From contig JALJCS010000007.1 of NCBI GenBank assembly GCA_023055355.1, positions 1,460,001-1,524,000 on the forward strand: a stretch of DNA of 64,000 bases. The letters are read 5' to 3'. The notes under the pieces were generated by a model that ran no database searches, had not been told where the DNA came from, and saw only the letters and a program-made list of their open reading frames with translations. The translations under genes were made by a program, and so were the position numbers. The stretch comes from Agelaius tricolor (Eukaryota > Chordata > Aves > Passeriformes > Icteridae). Below are positions 46,406 to 58,034 of the stretch, piece after piece; within the stretch, counting starts at the first letter, position 1; each line of letters begins with the position of its first letter.

Positions 46406-46961
46406 TGTGGTGGCGTTCACAGGGGTCCCAGGACAAGGGAAGAGATGAGAATCTTGACTCCATGCTTCAGAAGGCTGATTTATTATTTTATAATATATAT
46501 TATATGAAAAGAAAATGGCCTATTAAAACTATACTAAAAGAATAGAAGAAAGGATTTCATCAGAAGGCTTGAAAGGAATAGAATGGAATGATAACAAAAT
46601 CTTGTGACTGAGCAGAGCGTCCAAGCCAGCTGGACTGTGACTGGCCATTAATTAAAAACAACCACATGAGACCAATCCCAGATGCACCTGTTGCAGGATA
46701 ATTATTGCTATAATTATCCTGCTACAGGATAATGATAACAATGATTATCCTGTTATATAATAATTATATAATACATAGTATAATAATTATATTCATAATA
46801 TAATTGTATAATAATTGTATAATAATTGTATAATAATTGTATAATAATTTATTAGGCACAGCAGCAGATAATCATTGTTTACATTTTGTTCCTGAGGCCT
46901 CCTGGCTTCTCAGGAGAAAAAATCCTGGCAAAGGGATTTTTCAGAAAATATCATGGCTACA
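46406..46961 (-). mobile_element. Solo ERV LTR, family 1, with AT expansion
   Basis: Antisense LTR starting TGTGGTGGCGTTCACAGG and ending ATGGCTACA, with a perfect 6-bp target duplication gccacc at 46400-46405 and 46962-46967. About 165 bp of AT-rich repeated and palindromic sequence (46698-46855) sits where the two other copies have only about 10 bp, giving 556 bp instead of about 389. Confidence 0.93.
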
Positions 46962-47109
46962 GCCACCCTGACTGGGGCATCCTCCTTCCCAGGGCAGCTG
47001 TGCAGAGCTCTGCATCCCAGAGCTGAGGGGAACAGCAGGAAGGGGCAGGGAATGGGGTCAGGACCACACCTGCAGTCCTGGTGTTGAGCTGACAGCAAGA
47101 AACCCACGA

Positions 47110-47420
47110 GGAGATGTTGTCTCACATATCAAGAGTTCTGTTATAATTATGGGGCAAGGATTCCATATCAGCAGAGTTTTGTACCTCCTTGATGTTTCTC
47201 ACAGGCAGTTCCTCTAAGCACTGACTGTTCCTGGTCAGCAGCCATCTGGCCCCAGTGCCCACCAATCCACTCTTTTACACCACTGTTCTATTGGCTACAG
47301 GTGTGGCCTGTTAACATCAGGCCTGCTCCTCATCTTTAGTAATTGGCTCAGCTGCAGTTCTTTGGGGGATAAGATTACATTCTGTACCACCTTCACTTAC
47401 CCATCCTGTATCCCCCTACA
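47110..47420. mobile_element. Possible ERV LTR
   Basis: LTR-like composition with CCAAT-type ATTGGCT boxes, but no matching second copy in the window and no target duplication found. Confidence 0.3.
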
Positions 47421-47574
47421 AGGAGATGGCAAAGGGGCAGCAGGATTTGTGTTTGGGCAGCAGGAGCTGGGCTGGTTTAGGGAGGTGGATCTCTGACTCG
47501 TCAGGATGGGGATTAATTTGTGTTTGCAAGTGAGATTGTCCTGGGAGAATCACACAGAATTATAGAGACATCAA

Positions 47575-47730
47575 GGGGGGAGAGCCCTTCAGGACCATCC
47601 AGTGCCATCACCCCAATCCCTGTCCCCAAGGCCACATCCAGACTGCTCTGGGACAATTCCAGGGACTCCAAACCTCCCTGGGCAGCTCAGCCCAAGGCCT
47701 GACCACTCTGCCAGGGAAATTTTGCTTCCA
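47575..47730 (-). mobile_element. CR1 LINE 3' fragment
   Basis: Antisense CR1 tail of the 603-915 subfamily. Confidence 0.8.
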
Positions 47731-48089
47731 ATCTCTATTCTGAACCTTTAGAAGATTATCTGGTTACCTGTTACCTCTTAAATAAAGACCAGAAACTCAA
47801 AGAAAACTTGAGCAGCACAGCAGCAGCTCTCACCTCAAGCCCAGCACTGATTTAGCCCAGGATCTGCTCCAGCCAATTTTTTATCCTGTTTTATGTCCCA
47901 GCAGGTACAGAGAACTGGGCTGACAAAGGAGGGAAGGTGTGTTTGTTTTAGAAGTGCTCTGGTAAATACCACATTTAACATGACAATAAAAAAGGGATGC
48001 ACTGCCCCTCTGAGGGAATAGGAACAAAATATGGGTAGGAACTCCTGACAGGGGGGGCAGTGAGGGGGGTCAGGCTCTGCTCCCCTGTC

Positions 48090-48315
48090 CCAAGGGAAAG
48101 GAGGAGAGGAAATGGCCTCAAATGGCACCAGGGGAGGCTCAGGGTGGAGACTGGGACAGAAAATTTCCCTGGCAGAGTGGTCAGGCCTTGGGCTGAGCTG
48201 CCCAGGAAGGTTTGGAGGCCCTGGAATTGTCCCAGAGCAGTCTGGATGTGGCCTTGGGGACAGGGATTGGGGTGATGCTGGTGGGGCTGGGGTGGCACTG
48301 GGTGATCCTGGGGCT
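48090..48315 (+). mobile_element. CR1 LINE 3' fragment
   Basis: Sense CR1 that forms the left part of the third copy of block A. Confidence 0.85.
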
Positions 48316-48625
48316 CTTCCCACCCTGGTGATTCCATGCAATCAAAGCCAAAGGCTCCTGCACACCCACCCCATAAATATTGAGGCTGCTCCAACTCACA
48401 ATTCCTCTGCTGCCAGACTCAGCACCTTGAGGGCTGTGAGGAGTCTCCAGGATGGTCCCTCCCAGCCAAAGGTCAGGGTCCTACACAGTCCAAGGGATGA
48501 GGTGAAGTTCAGGTGAGCTTTGGAGCTGGATGTGGCCCTTGGGGACAGATTTCGGGGTGATGCTGGTGGCACTGGGGTGGCACTGGGTGATCCTGGAGGG
48601 CTCTTCCCATCTTGGTGATTCCAGA
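48160..48625. repeat. Third copy of block A
   Basis: CR1, then about 80 bp, then the SETD4 exon 8 copy, then a second CR1 tail (48530-48625). Same order and strand as the right arm at 31.4-31.85 kb but slightly more diverged. Confidence 0.88.
48400..48480 (-). pseudogene. Second duplicate of SETD4 exon 8
   Basis: 81 bp with one substitution relative to the functional exon (codon 2 of the exon reads ACC for AAC, Asn to Thr, in the copy). Acceptor AG and donor GTGAGT are retained. Isolated 19 kb downstream of SETD4 on the opposite strand. Confidence 0.9.
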
Positions 48626-48629
48626 ATCC

Positions 48630-49240
48630 TGGGATTCCCTGTTCCACAATGGCTGCTGTGGCTCCCAAACCACAGCACTTCCAGAGTTCAAAGGCAGGGA
48701 GTCTCCTTTCCATGCTCCCTTTGCTTTTCCCTAAGCTTCAGGGCAGAGGCAGAAACCAGCCAGGCCCATTCCCATTCCCATACTTGGGAAGGAGCTGTGG
48801 TTGTTGGGCAACAAAAGCTGGAAACACAAAAGATAGGGAGGGCTCCCAGCCCGCTTGGTAAACCCAGCACAGGTGGTGGAAATCAAACCTGAGCAAACAT
48901 CCCCAGTCAGTGCTGAGGATTCCATTGTAGGAACATTTGCTGTAGGTGGTTCACACAGCTCCTGGCGTTTGCTTGGCAAACAACCCGCTCTGGAACAAAA
49001 GGAAAAGGCTGCCCACGAATGATTGGGCATTAATTAACCTCACAGATAATGTTATCAGCCTTACTTTTTCTGCCATTATGAACTTTCATGCCTTTCTCAG
49101 TTTTAATCTCAACGTTGACACTGCTTCAGGAGCTCCAGGGTTTCAAGGTGGGATTTTCTCAGCCTGCAGGGTTTTGGAGACTCCTCAGCAGCTTCCCTTT
49201 GTCCCCAAGGCTGCATTTTGCAAAGGAGGAAGAGTTTAGT
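48630..49240. other. Intergenic spacer
   Basis: No gene recognised between block A3 and inverted repeat C. Confidence 0.4.
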
Positions 49241-49245
49241 TGGTC

Positions 49246-49707
49246 AGGTTGATGCCTCAGGTTTGAGCTTTTCTATTTTTCAGGTTCTGTGCTACTTTAG
49301 TCTGTGGGTCTGGGCTTCATATTCTGGGATGGTGAGCTCTGTGCACAGAGCAGGGAGACAAAACAATTCCTGCTCCAGCTGGGCACCAAGGACAAATGAT
49401 CCAAATCTCAGCCCCAGAGCACAAACCCCGTGGGCTGGAGAGAGAAAAACAAGCAGGGTGGGACTGCAGGGGCTAAAGCTGGAATGGGACAATGAACTGC
49501 AAGATGCAAATGGAGCAGAACTGATCCCAGGGACAGAGCCCATGCCCGGCCGTGCATTTTGGGGCCATTTTGGTTCATCTTGGGTGCAGCCCTGGCTGGG
49601 CTCTGGTGCTGCCCAAGGTGCATCCATGGAGGAGATGCTTTGAATCAATCCCTGCTTTATTCTGTAGCTCTGCCCAGCCTCTGCTCTGGGGCAGCCTGCA
49701 CAAGGCA
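49246..49707. repeat. Inverted repeat C, right arm
   Basis: Reverse-complement partner of 42962-43425. The match starts at GCCTCAGGTTT and ends near the AGCCTGCACAAGGC stretch that borders the CR1 at the left arm. Confidence 0.9.
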
Positions 49708-49904
49708 TCAAGGCAGCAAACTGGGCACTCCCTGATTTTTCTTCATGGATTTTGTGCAGCCTTTTAGTATTTGTATGTCTCAGCTTTCCTTTGGAATACT
49801 GGAAAACTCCATTCTGAGGACTGTAGAATTACCCACAGGGAAATAAATGTATTGCAGATGGATATTTCTTTCTGTGAGTAGGTTTTATTCAAGGAAGGAA
49901 TACA

Positions 49905-50040
49905 AATTTTGCAAGATCCCACCAGCATCACCCCAATCCCTGTCCCCAAGGCCACATCCAGACTGCTCTGGGACAATTCCAGGGACTCCAAACCTCCCTG
50001 GGCAGCTCAGCCCAAGGCCTGACCACTCTGAGAGGGATTT
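49905..50040 (-). mobile_element. CR1 LINE 3' fragment
   Basis: Antisense fragment lacking its extreme 3' end, abruptly joined to AT-rich sequence on both sides. Confidence 0.75.
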
Positions 50041-50479
50041 TTTTCTTATTTTATCTAATCCATTCTAATCTGAATCCCCCTGATGCTGTCACCTCTTTAG
50101 TAAAAAGAAGATGGTTTGAAATACGCCATTATTTTAGTAAAGGTACAGCAGATGTTTCAGAACATTTTAAAATCATAAACATCTTTTCCTACCCTTGGAG
50201 GTGCTGCAGTTTTGGACCTGCCTGAGGTGACAAGGTCCCCTGTAGGATCAAAACTCCAAGTCCCCCCTCCCTCTTTGCCTCCCACATCACAGGGAAGGTG
50301 CCACCCATGCCTTGGGTGCCTCCTGCTCTGACTTGTGCCACACAGTGATCCCAAAACCCACTGGATCCCACAAAATGATGCTCTGCCTTTCCAGGAACTT
50401 TGTTATCCATCTGTCAAACAGCCCAAGCTCGTGCTCACAGGGGTGAAAAGCAAGAATATTTTAATAGGAGAAACAGAGC

Positions 50480-50935
50480 TCCCCTGGGGATAATTCCAAG
50501 GGAATTATCAAGGGAATTATCAAGGGAAATACAGGTTGGGTATTAAGATAAAGTTATTTCCAGCAAGGGTGAGAAAGTTCTGGAATGGCTGCCCGGGGAG
50601 GTGGTGGAGTCCCCATGCCTGGGTGTGTTTAACAAAGCCTGGATGTGGCACTGGGTGCCAGGGTTCAGTTGAGGGGTTGGGGCTGGGCTGGACTCAATGG
50701 CCTTGAAGGTCTCTTCCAACCCAGGGATTCTGGGAATTCTTTGGATAATTCCTTGGGCAGTGGAACTGTCTGCCCAGGGAGGTGCTGGAGACACCACCCC
50801 TGGATGTGTCTAAAGGAAGCCTGGATGTGGCACTGAATTTAGTTGATGAGGAGGTGTTGGGTTAGGCCATAGGTTGGACTTGATGGCCTCAGAGGTCTTT
50901 TCCAATCTATTTCATTCTGGGATTCTGTGAATTCC
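50480..50935 (+). mobile_element. Two CR1 LINE 3' ends in tandem
   Basis: Two sense CR1 termini (about 50540-50745 and 50750-50935), each with CTGGATGTGGCACTG and a TTGGACT or CTGGACTCAATGGCC end. These are closer to the general avian CR1 consensus than the other subfamilies. Confidence 0.85.
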
Positions 50936-50939
50936 ACCT

Positions 50940-51540
50940 CTGCTGGCTGAGGCACTGCTGGAGCCAGAGTCTGGAGATGCCCTCACACCCTTTTATAGAT
51001 GGAGAAAAACTCAGGCTCCTCAAGGCTCTTCCCCAAAGCACTTGGGCCCCCAGGCTCTGCTCCTCTCACCGATTCCTATTGTCAGGTTTGAGCTTTCTCC
51101 TGACAACACATTCACAGGAGCAAGGGTGGACACCCAAGCACAGTGGATCTCATTTTGGAGGCAGGTTCCTGCTCTGCTCCAGGGCTTGGTGCTCTGGGAT
51201 TACTGAGAGCCCAAAGTGACACTGTGACACTGTGACACTGCTGGTGGCACTGCCAGTCCCGTGTCCTTGGTGTGCAGCACAAGTGCCTCAACAAATCAGT
51301 CTAGCAGCAACAACAGCCCCAAGAACCAGAACATCCACAGGGTTCCAGGAAGGTGTTGACCACCCCTGAACTCCTTAGTGGAATAAAATCCTTTTCTTTG
51401 GAAGACTTTGCTGCCACATCAGCTTTTCCTAGAAATGACATCTTAATAGTCACAAAGGGAATTTTTTGGGTGGAAATCATTATCTGACCTCACTGTTATT
51501 TCTAGAGATAACAAAAGATAAGAGAAAAGGAGGGGGGAAG
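50940..51540. other. Intergenic, no gene recognised
   Basis: Unique sequence; GACACTGT is repeated three times at about 51218-51241. Confidence 0.4.
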
Positions 51541-51544
51541 AGAG

Positions 51545-51860
51545 CAAAGGAGGCTCAGGGGCCCTTGTGGCTCTGCACAAGTCCCTGCCAGGAGGGCACA
51601 GCCGGGGGGGTCGGGCTCTGCTCCCAGGGCACAGGGACAGGAGCAGAGGGAACGGCCTCAGGCTGGGCCAGGGCAGGCTCAGCTTGGACAGCAGCAGCAA
51701 TTTGCCCATGGCAAGGGAGCTCAGGCCTTGGCAGGGGCTGCCCAGGGAGCTTTGCAGTGCCCAGCCCTGCAGGTGTCCCCTGCAGGTGGCACTGAGTGCT
51801 CTGGGCTGGGGACAAGGTGCCCATGGGGTACAGCTGGCACTGCATGGGCTGGCAGGGCTT
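51545..51860 (+). mobile_element. CR1-like block B3
   Basis: Near-identical to the inverted 38645-38960 section of B1, without the minisatellite. It is joined directly to unique sequence on the left. Confidence 0.85.
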
Positions 51861-52199
51861 TTCCAACCTCAATGCAAATTATTTTAGTGAATTCTTTGCA
51901 TTCTGTGAATTCCCTTTTCCTGATGCTTTTCCTCTGATCCCCTGTGTGGAGAGGGCCGGGTTTGCCACAATGATCCCAAAGACATCACAGCAAACCCCGA
52001 GCCAGGAATTCCTCCAGCACTGGAACTCAGCCCTGCAGATCCCACAGGTCCTTCCTCCCTGACCCCACCCCAAACCCCCTCCCTCCAGCAGAGGTGGGGT
52101 TTGTACCCTGCACTGTTCCCTATTTTTGCCCTATTTGCCCAGCTGGTGTCAGCTCCGAGCTCTGTTTGGATTGCTCCGCAGCAAGATTTGCCTGAAAGG

Positions 52200-52440
52200 T
52201 TTGCATATTCCAAGAAACCACAATGATTAAGTAGACATGAAAGAAAGCATTATGATGAATAATCAGGGCATAATCAATGATCCTTTTTTGCATTATAAAT
52301 GATGACGCTTGTACTCCACAGCTTTTAGGCAGAGCGTGGGTGTGACAGCTTGAAAAACAGTGTCGAGCCTGACATGAGACCTGTCAGCTCTTAAATGAGG
52401 TAATTAATGACCTGCTAAGCATGCAGATTTTAAATGTCAG
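52200..52440. other. Candidate conserved noncoding element
   Basis: Repeat-free, balanced-composition stretch with clustered TAAT/ATTA homeodomain cores, a RUNX-type AACCACA at about 52217, and palindromic TGACATGAGACCTGTCA. It is unlike the surrounding repeat-derived DNA. Conservation is inferred from texture only. Confidence 0.3.
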
Positions 52441-54165
52441 GGTTTTTTTTTTTTTTCCTTTGGAAATATCTCGGGAGTAAAAAATTATTTGCAATTTATC
52501 ATTCCGGGAGGAAAAACTCGGAGCGAGGACGCACGAGCACGGTGAGAAATAACAGAGTTATGGCAAAAATGCTTTGTGCTTTTAATAGAAAAATAAAAAT
52601 CAAACCTCCCTCTGAGATTCCTCTCGCCCCACATCCTCTTCACATCACTTTAGAGGCTGACAACTTTATTTTTGTATACAAGGACTCGCTGGATTTTAGG
52701 ATCTTGTCCTCCAGGCCAGGACCAGCTGCTTAAAACTGAGGCTCAGAAGAAAAGCAGGAATTAATTTATTCTGCCAGATGTCAGTTGCTACTCCTGCAAT
52801 ATCTGAATTTGTGTAGCCCCTCTCCCAGGGCTTTTGGTATGAAAAAAAGGGCAGGTTTTAGTTTTAAAGGAAGTTTTTGAGGCATAAGTTTTCAGGTGTT
52901 TGCCAACTGAGACACTGAGCTGGGCCTCACTCCCTATTGCAGCTCTGAGATGTTTTTAGCTTTTTATTTTCTTTGATACAAGATGAAAAATGGATGATTT
53001 TTTTTCTCCACAAAAAGACTTTTTAATATCTTCTTTAACTTCATGGATTAAACCCAACCCAATTCTGTAATTTTATGATTTTTATGACGTTGTGTCTGAG
53101 TGAGCAGCTGAAACTCTGACCCTGCACACCCCAAAAAAAGAAAGGCAAAAACTAAACAACAACTGAACTGTGCCAGCTCTTGGAAATCTGTACATTTAGG
53201 CTTCAGATGGCTGAAATAACCCCTGGAATAACTCCAAATTAGGGTTAATGTGTCACTGGCAGAGTGCACAAAGGCTCCCTGCATTGTGTCCGTCAAACAG
53301 CCCTGAGCTGGTGTTTGGTACAGTAAATCTCACCTTTGGGATGGGTTTGGAGCCTGAATGTTGGGAACAAACAGGGCACAGAAAAGGAACACCTCAATCT
53401 CCCTAAGGACAGCCAGGACAGAGCCAGAAGCTCAGGAGATTAGAACTGAACAAAGGCTGGGTCCCAAGTGCTGTCCCAAGGTTTTGTTTACCCCGTGCTC
53501 ACATGATGAAATCTCATTTTAATGCCTTGAGAAATGAAAAGGAAGGAAAAATGTCTGAGGTGGTGTTTGGAGCACTCTGTGCCAAGAGTCCTGATCACTG
53601 AAAACCGACTTTAATCCTGGTTTAAAAATCAAAATGTTCAGTTTTGTTTACATGTCAGTCTTGTGTTGTTCATGTCACCAATAATAGCAGCTTTGCCAGC
53701 TCATTATAATCTGATTTTCATAAGGGTTGACACCCACTTCTTGCAAGGCTCCAGGGATATTTTCTCCTCAGGGAAGAAGAAAGGATGGGAATGTGCTTCT
53801 TTCATCTTTTCCCATAAGTTCTGTCTGGGAGGCAGAGCTGCCCTGGTCCATCAGGACAGTGGGATTCCTCCAGCCCAAAGCTTTTAGCACCAGCATGGAG
53901 TCAGTTTATTGGTTTGAGTCATAGAGCACAAAAAAACCCCAGCAGTAAAATAAATCACAAAAACTACGAAAGTAGAGGTGTCCCAGAAGAGACTTGATTG
54001 GCTAAAAACATTTCAGGGGAGTTGGCTTGGCTGCTAATTGTGGAAATACAGGAATTTTCAGCTGTGCCAATGCATGATATTAATTCAGTGTGAATTCCTG
54101 TCAGCTGCAGACACTTCCAAAGCTCCACTGAGGTGAATAAGAACATTCCCACTTCCTACTGCATC
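52441..54165. other. Intergenic, no gene recognised
   Basis: Mostly unique AT-moderate DNA. No exon-like frame with splice context was found. Confidence 0.4.
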
Positions 54166-54169
54166 CAAA

Positions 54170-54527
54170 CCTGGCATCCCAGCCCAGGGAGGAGCTGGAG
54201 CTGCTGCAGAGAGCCCAGAGGAGGCTCCAGGATGGGCAGAGGGATGGAGCAGCTCTGCTGGGAGGAAAGGCTGGCACAGCTGGGATTGTTCACCTGCACA
54301 GGAGAAGCTTTGGGCTGAGCTCAGGGTGGCCTTGCAGGGCCTGCAGGAGCCCCAGGAAAGCTGGAGAGAGACAATTTCCAGGGGATGCAGGGACAGCACC
54401 CAGGGAATGGCTGCCAGTGCCAGAGGGCAGGGCTGGGTGGGATCTTGGCAATGAGGAATTGTTCCCTGGCAGGGTGGGCAGGGCTGGCATGGAATTCCAT
54501 CCCTGGATCCCTGGCAGTGCCCAAGGC
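54170..54527 (+). mobile_element. CR1 LINE 3' fragment cut by LTR
   Basis: Sense CR1 stopping abruptly at CAGTGCCCAAGGC, where the LTR begins. The expected 3' end is not found after the LTR, so a deletion accompanied or followed insertion. Confidence 0.8.
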
Positions 54528-54529
54528 TA

Positions 54530-55050
54530 TTGGAACCCTGGTTACTGAGAATTCCAGACTTTCTGTGCTGCCAGGCACTGACCCCAAGAGAACACTGCAC
54601 TGACCTGAGGGCCTGGAGAAGCTTCCAGAATTCAATAATAAAACTGAGATTAAAGGTGTGGAGTTTGGATAGAAGTGTGTGATATCACAGGGTGGGAAAC
54701 TCAGAGTTTAAGGGTTTAGAATACAGGGATAGATAGAAAGCAAGATGGAGGTTTTAGGGTGGAGGCTGCTCCTTCTTCTTCTCCTTCTTCTCCATGGGTT
54801 TGGGTGGTTTTGTGTCATTGGATAAAAAATGCCCCATCCATTGTGGGCATGGATGGTTGGGTATTGGGTTAAAAGTGAAAATAATTGAGGTGTCATTTGT
54901 TAATTGGACAGTTTATCCTTCAAAGGCCTTGGAGAGAGAGACAGGGCTCCATTTTTAGTTTGTTGGAGTGAAGTGCTGCAGAACTCAGGGTCTGTGAGAC
55001 TGTGACAGAGATAAGAACTGATAAACATCTGAGTGCCAACAAGAAATACC
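54530..55050 (+). mobile_element. Solo ERV LTR, family 2 variant
   Basis: Sense copy of the type at 12.8 and 62.2 kb (those are antisense). It has CTTCTTCTTCTCCTTCTTC before CCATGGG and GATAAGAACTGATAAAC near the 3' end. Confidence 0.75.
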
Positions 55051-56465
55051 CTCTCACACATTTAATCCTGACCCTGGCAGAAAAGAAGCAAAAGAATCGA
55101 CACAAGGCCGTTAAAAAACTTTTGCCCTTTGTCCTGTCTCTCTCTGTCCCTATAAAAAACCCCTCTCCCTCATTTTTACAGCAAGGCTGCAGTGAGGACG
55201 CCCTGAAACTTCCCCTTCTTCCCCAGGTCCTTCCAAGCTGAATTATTTGACATTTCTTTCCCCCCTGCCATCAGCAGCAATCCAGCAGATCATCATTAAC
55301 AGCATAATTAGCTATAAAATGTGGCAGCATCACCAGACAAATCCTTTATCCCATTCCAGGCTAAAAGGACTCAGCCCAGCCAAGGTTGTGTCATCCAGAA
55401 GTGGGGGAGCTTTGAGGAAGAACCAGTGACTTTGGCCCAGTGGGTTCCTCCTGCTTTTTGGTGAGGAAAAAATGAAATTAAATATTTTTTACTTTGCAAA
55501 TTTTGTCGATGACCCATTGAACTGTGACCACTGTGGTGTAAAAAAGGGACATTATGGACTGAGGCTCTGCTGAGCTCATTTAGAGCCTGGCAGGCCCCAG
55601 GGACAGCACCAAGGGTGACTCCCTGACCACCTTTGTCACCTAAATCAGCTCTACCTATTTATTACAACACCTAAAGCAATAGAAAATTGCTTTAAATGAT
55701 GAAATAATTAAAAGATAATAATGCTCTGGAGCATCTCCCAAAAGTGGGTTAGAACCCCTTGTTGTCCCCTTTTCAGCCTCAAGCATTTGGGCAGAAGTTT
55801 GAGCTCCACCAGGTGTTTCCAGTTTGAACCAGAGGCTTGGATCAATGTCTGATGTCTTTGGATAAAGCAGGAGAAGCATCTTTGCAACAGATTCCAGGCT
55901 TTTCTGACAGTGCTGGCATTAAAAATTCACTCTCTCAGCTTTTTCTCTGCCTCACCCTGCCACAGCTTCTGTTTGGTGCTTCCTTGCTGCTTCCTTTGTT
56001 AGTTTTTCTGATTTTCTCTGCTATAATTCCTAATAAAACAGCAGAAGCAAAGCCAGATCTGTTGATCAGTAGCCCAAGTTATCTTTTTTTTCCCCCCCAT
56101 ATTGAAACCAAATGCTTTTAAACCAGATGGTTTCTCCTCAGGATTAGCTCTGTGCTGATGCTTTGATCAACAGTGGGGGCTTCATTTTTTAGTCACCTGG
56201 TTCCCTAAAAAAGTTGAATTTCTTCTTTACACACGTCTGGTGAAACCTGGGCATTAACTCCACTTAGCACAGAATGAATCTCTAACACCATTTGCTGGCA
56301 TGTCAGGGATTTCAACCAGAGAACATTTCCTCCTGCACTTGTTGCTGTTCCTGAGGCACAAATTGTCTGGGAGCCATTTCCCAGCCAGGTTTCCTCCACA
56401 CAAATCCTGATTCTGTTCAGGCAGAGATCCCAGGCCTGGGGCTTGTGCTGCTATCAAAGCCAGAA
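55051..56465. other. Intergenic, no gene recognised
   Basis: Unique sequence; a hydrophobic frame at 55837-56121 lacks any support. Confidence 0.4.
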
Positions 56466-56469
56466 TCAT

Positions 56470-56687
56470 AAAATCATGGGAAAGTCTAGGTTGGAAAGGA
56501 CAATAAAGATCATCCAGTGCCATGGCAGGGCCACCTCCCACTGTCCCCAGTGTCCAACCTGGCCTTGGGCACTGCCAGGGATCCACTGATGGAATTCCAT
56601 CCCAGCCCCTGCCCACCCTGCCAGGGAACAATTCCTCATTGCCAAGATCCCACCCAGCCCTGCCCTCTGGCACTGGCAGCCATTCCC
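56470..56687 (-). mobile_element. CR1 LINE 3' fragment
   Basis: Antisense CR1 truncated at GCAGCCATTCCC, exactly where inverted repeat E begins. Confidence 0.85.
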
Positions 56688-56688
56688 A

Positions 56689-56958
56689 GCTGGGTTTGGG
56701 CAGGGATCACCTTCCAGGGATGGCTCTGGAAGGAACCTGGACACAGGGAGTGAGTCCTGAGGGGATGGAACTCAAATCACAAGGGGAAGGCAGAGGGAAT
56801 CAGACCAGGAATAATGAAATCTGGATTTGGGTTGGGAGGGAACTTAAAGCTCATCCCAATCTACCCCAGCCATGGCAGGGACACCTCCCACTGTCCCCAG
56901 TGTCCAGCCTGGCCTTGGGCACTGCCAGGGATGCAGGGGCAGCCCCAGCTGCTCTGGG
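56689..56958. repeat. Inverted repeat E, left arm
   Basis: About 270 bp matching the reverse complement of 59350-59630. About 130 bp is unique flank and the rest is the 3' end of a CR1. Identity stops inside the CR1 body, where the two copies become different CR1 variants. Confidence 0.88.
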
Positions 56959-57420
56959 CACCCTGTGCCAGGGCCTGCCCACCCTGCCAGGGAACAATTC
57001 CTCATGGCCAAGATCCCATCCAGCCCTGCCCTCTGGCACTGGCAGCCATTCCCTGGGTGCTGTCCCTGCAGGCCTTGTCCCCAGTCCCTCTGCAGCTCTC
57101 CTGGAGCCCCTGCAGGCCCTGCCAGGGCCTCTGAGCTCTCCCTGCAGCTTCTCCTCTCCAGGGTGGACAATCCCAGCTCTCCCAGCCTGGCTCCAGAGCT
57201 CTCAAGCCCTGGGATCAATTGATGGCCTCCTCTGGACCTGTTCCAGCAGCTGCACAACTTCCTCGTGTCGAGGACCCCAGACCTGAATTTTGGATGTGAG
57301 GTTTCCCCTCAGCACTGAGGTGGAAATCCCAGTGAGAGCCTGGTGCTGAATCCCCTGGCTGGTCCCAGTTTGGGCCACTCCCTGAAGAGCTGGACTCAAT
57401 GATCCTCACAGATCCTGAGA
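56820..57420 (-). mobile_element. CR1 LINE 3' fragment, about 600 bp
   Basis: The longest CR1 copy in the window, antisense, reaching further 5' than the others (through the CTCCTCTGGACCTGTTCCAG region) but still short of recognisable reverse transcriptase. Confidence 0.85.
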
Positions 57421-57479
57421 TAATTCACTTGTGGGGAATTTTGGAAGGAATTTGAGACGGGACCTCTGAATTGTTTTTG

Positions 57480-58030
57480 ATGATGTGATTTATTTTCTTA
57501 TCTTCTGCATAGGCAGGAAGGGTGAGTTCGGCTCACATCTTCACTGCATGGTCACAAGACCCTTAGTTACAAAACTCTTTAAGGATTTATTAACCAATAA
57601 AACACTGCCAACATGGATATTTATGTTTTTAACCCAACCCTTAAATATTTCATCTCATGGACCCATGTTACAGTGTGAGCTTTCTTAGCCAGTCATGTTC
57701 TGACACACAAACCTACAGTGCTGCACTCTGAGCTCCTTGTTTACCTTTGTAACTACTTTCATTTTTATATCTTAAACTCTAAACTTTCCTTTCCTTAGCT
57801 TAACCTGTCTCTGCTTTAACCCATAAATCCCCATTCTCCCTTCCAGCCCCTCAGTTTGGGAGCCTTTCCCAAGGTCTCCGATCAAATCCTGGGTTTCATT
57901 CTAAGCTTTGGCTTCCAGGCCCAAAGTTCTGAGAGTTCCCTGCATTTCAGATTCCATCAGATCCCTTCCAACCCCTCATAATCTGAGACCCTGTGCCTCA
58001 GTTTACCAAAGTTATTCCATTTTTCATCCT
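57480..58030 (-). mobile_element. Possible ERV LTR
   Basis: LTR-like stretch with minus-strand AATAAA near 57487 and CCAATAAAAC near 57594. No second copy in the window; ends unknown. Confidence 0.35.
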
Positions 58031-58034
58031 CTGG

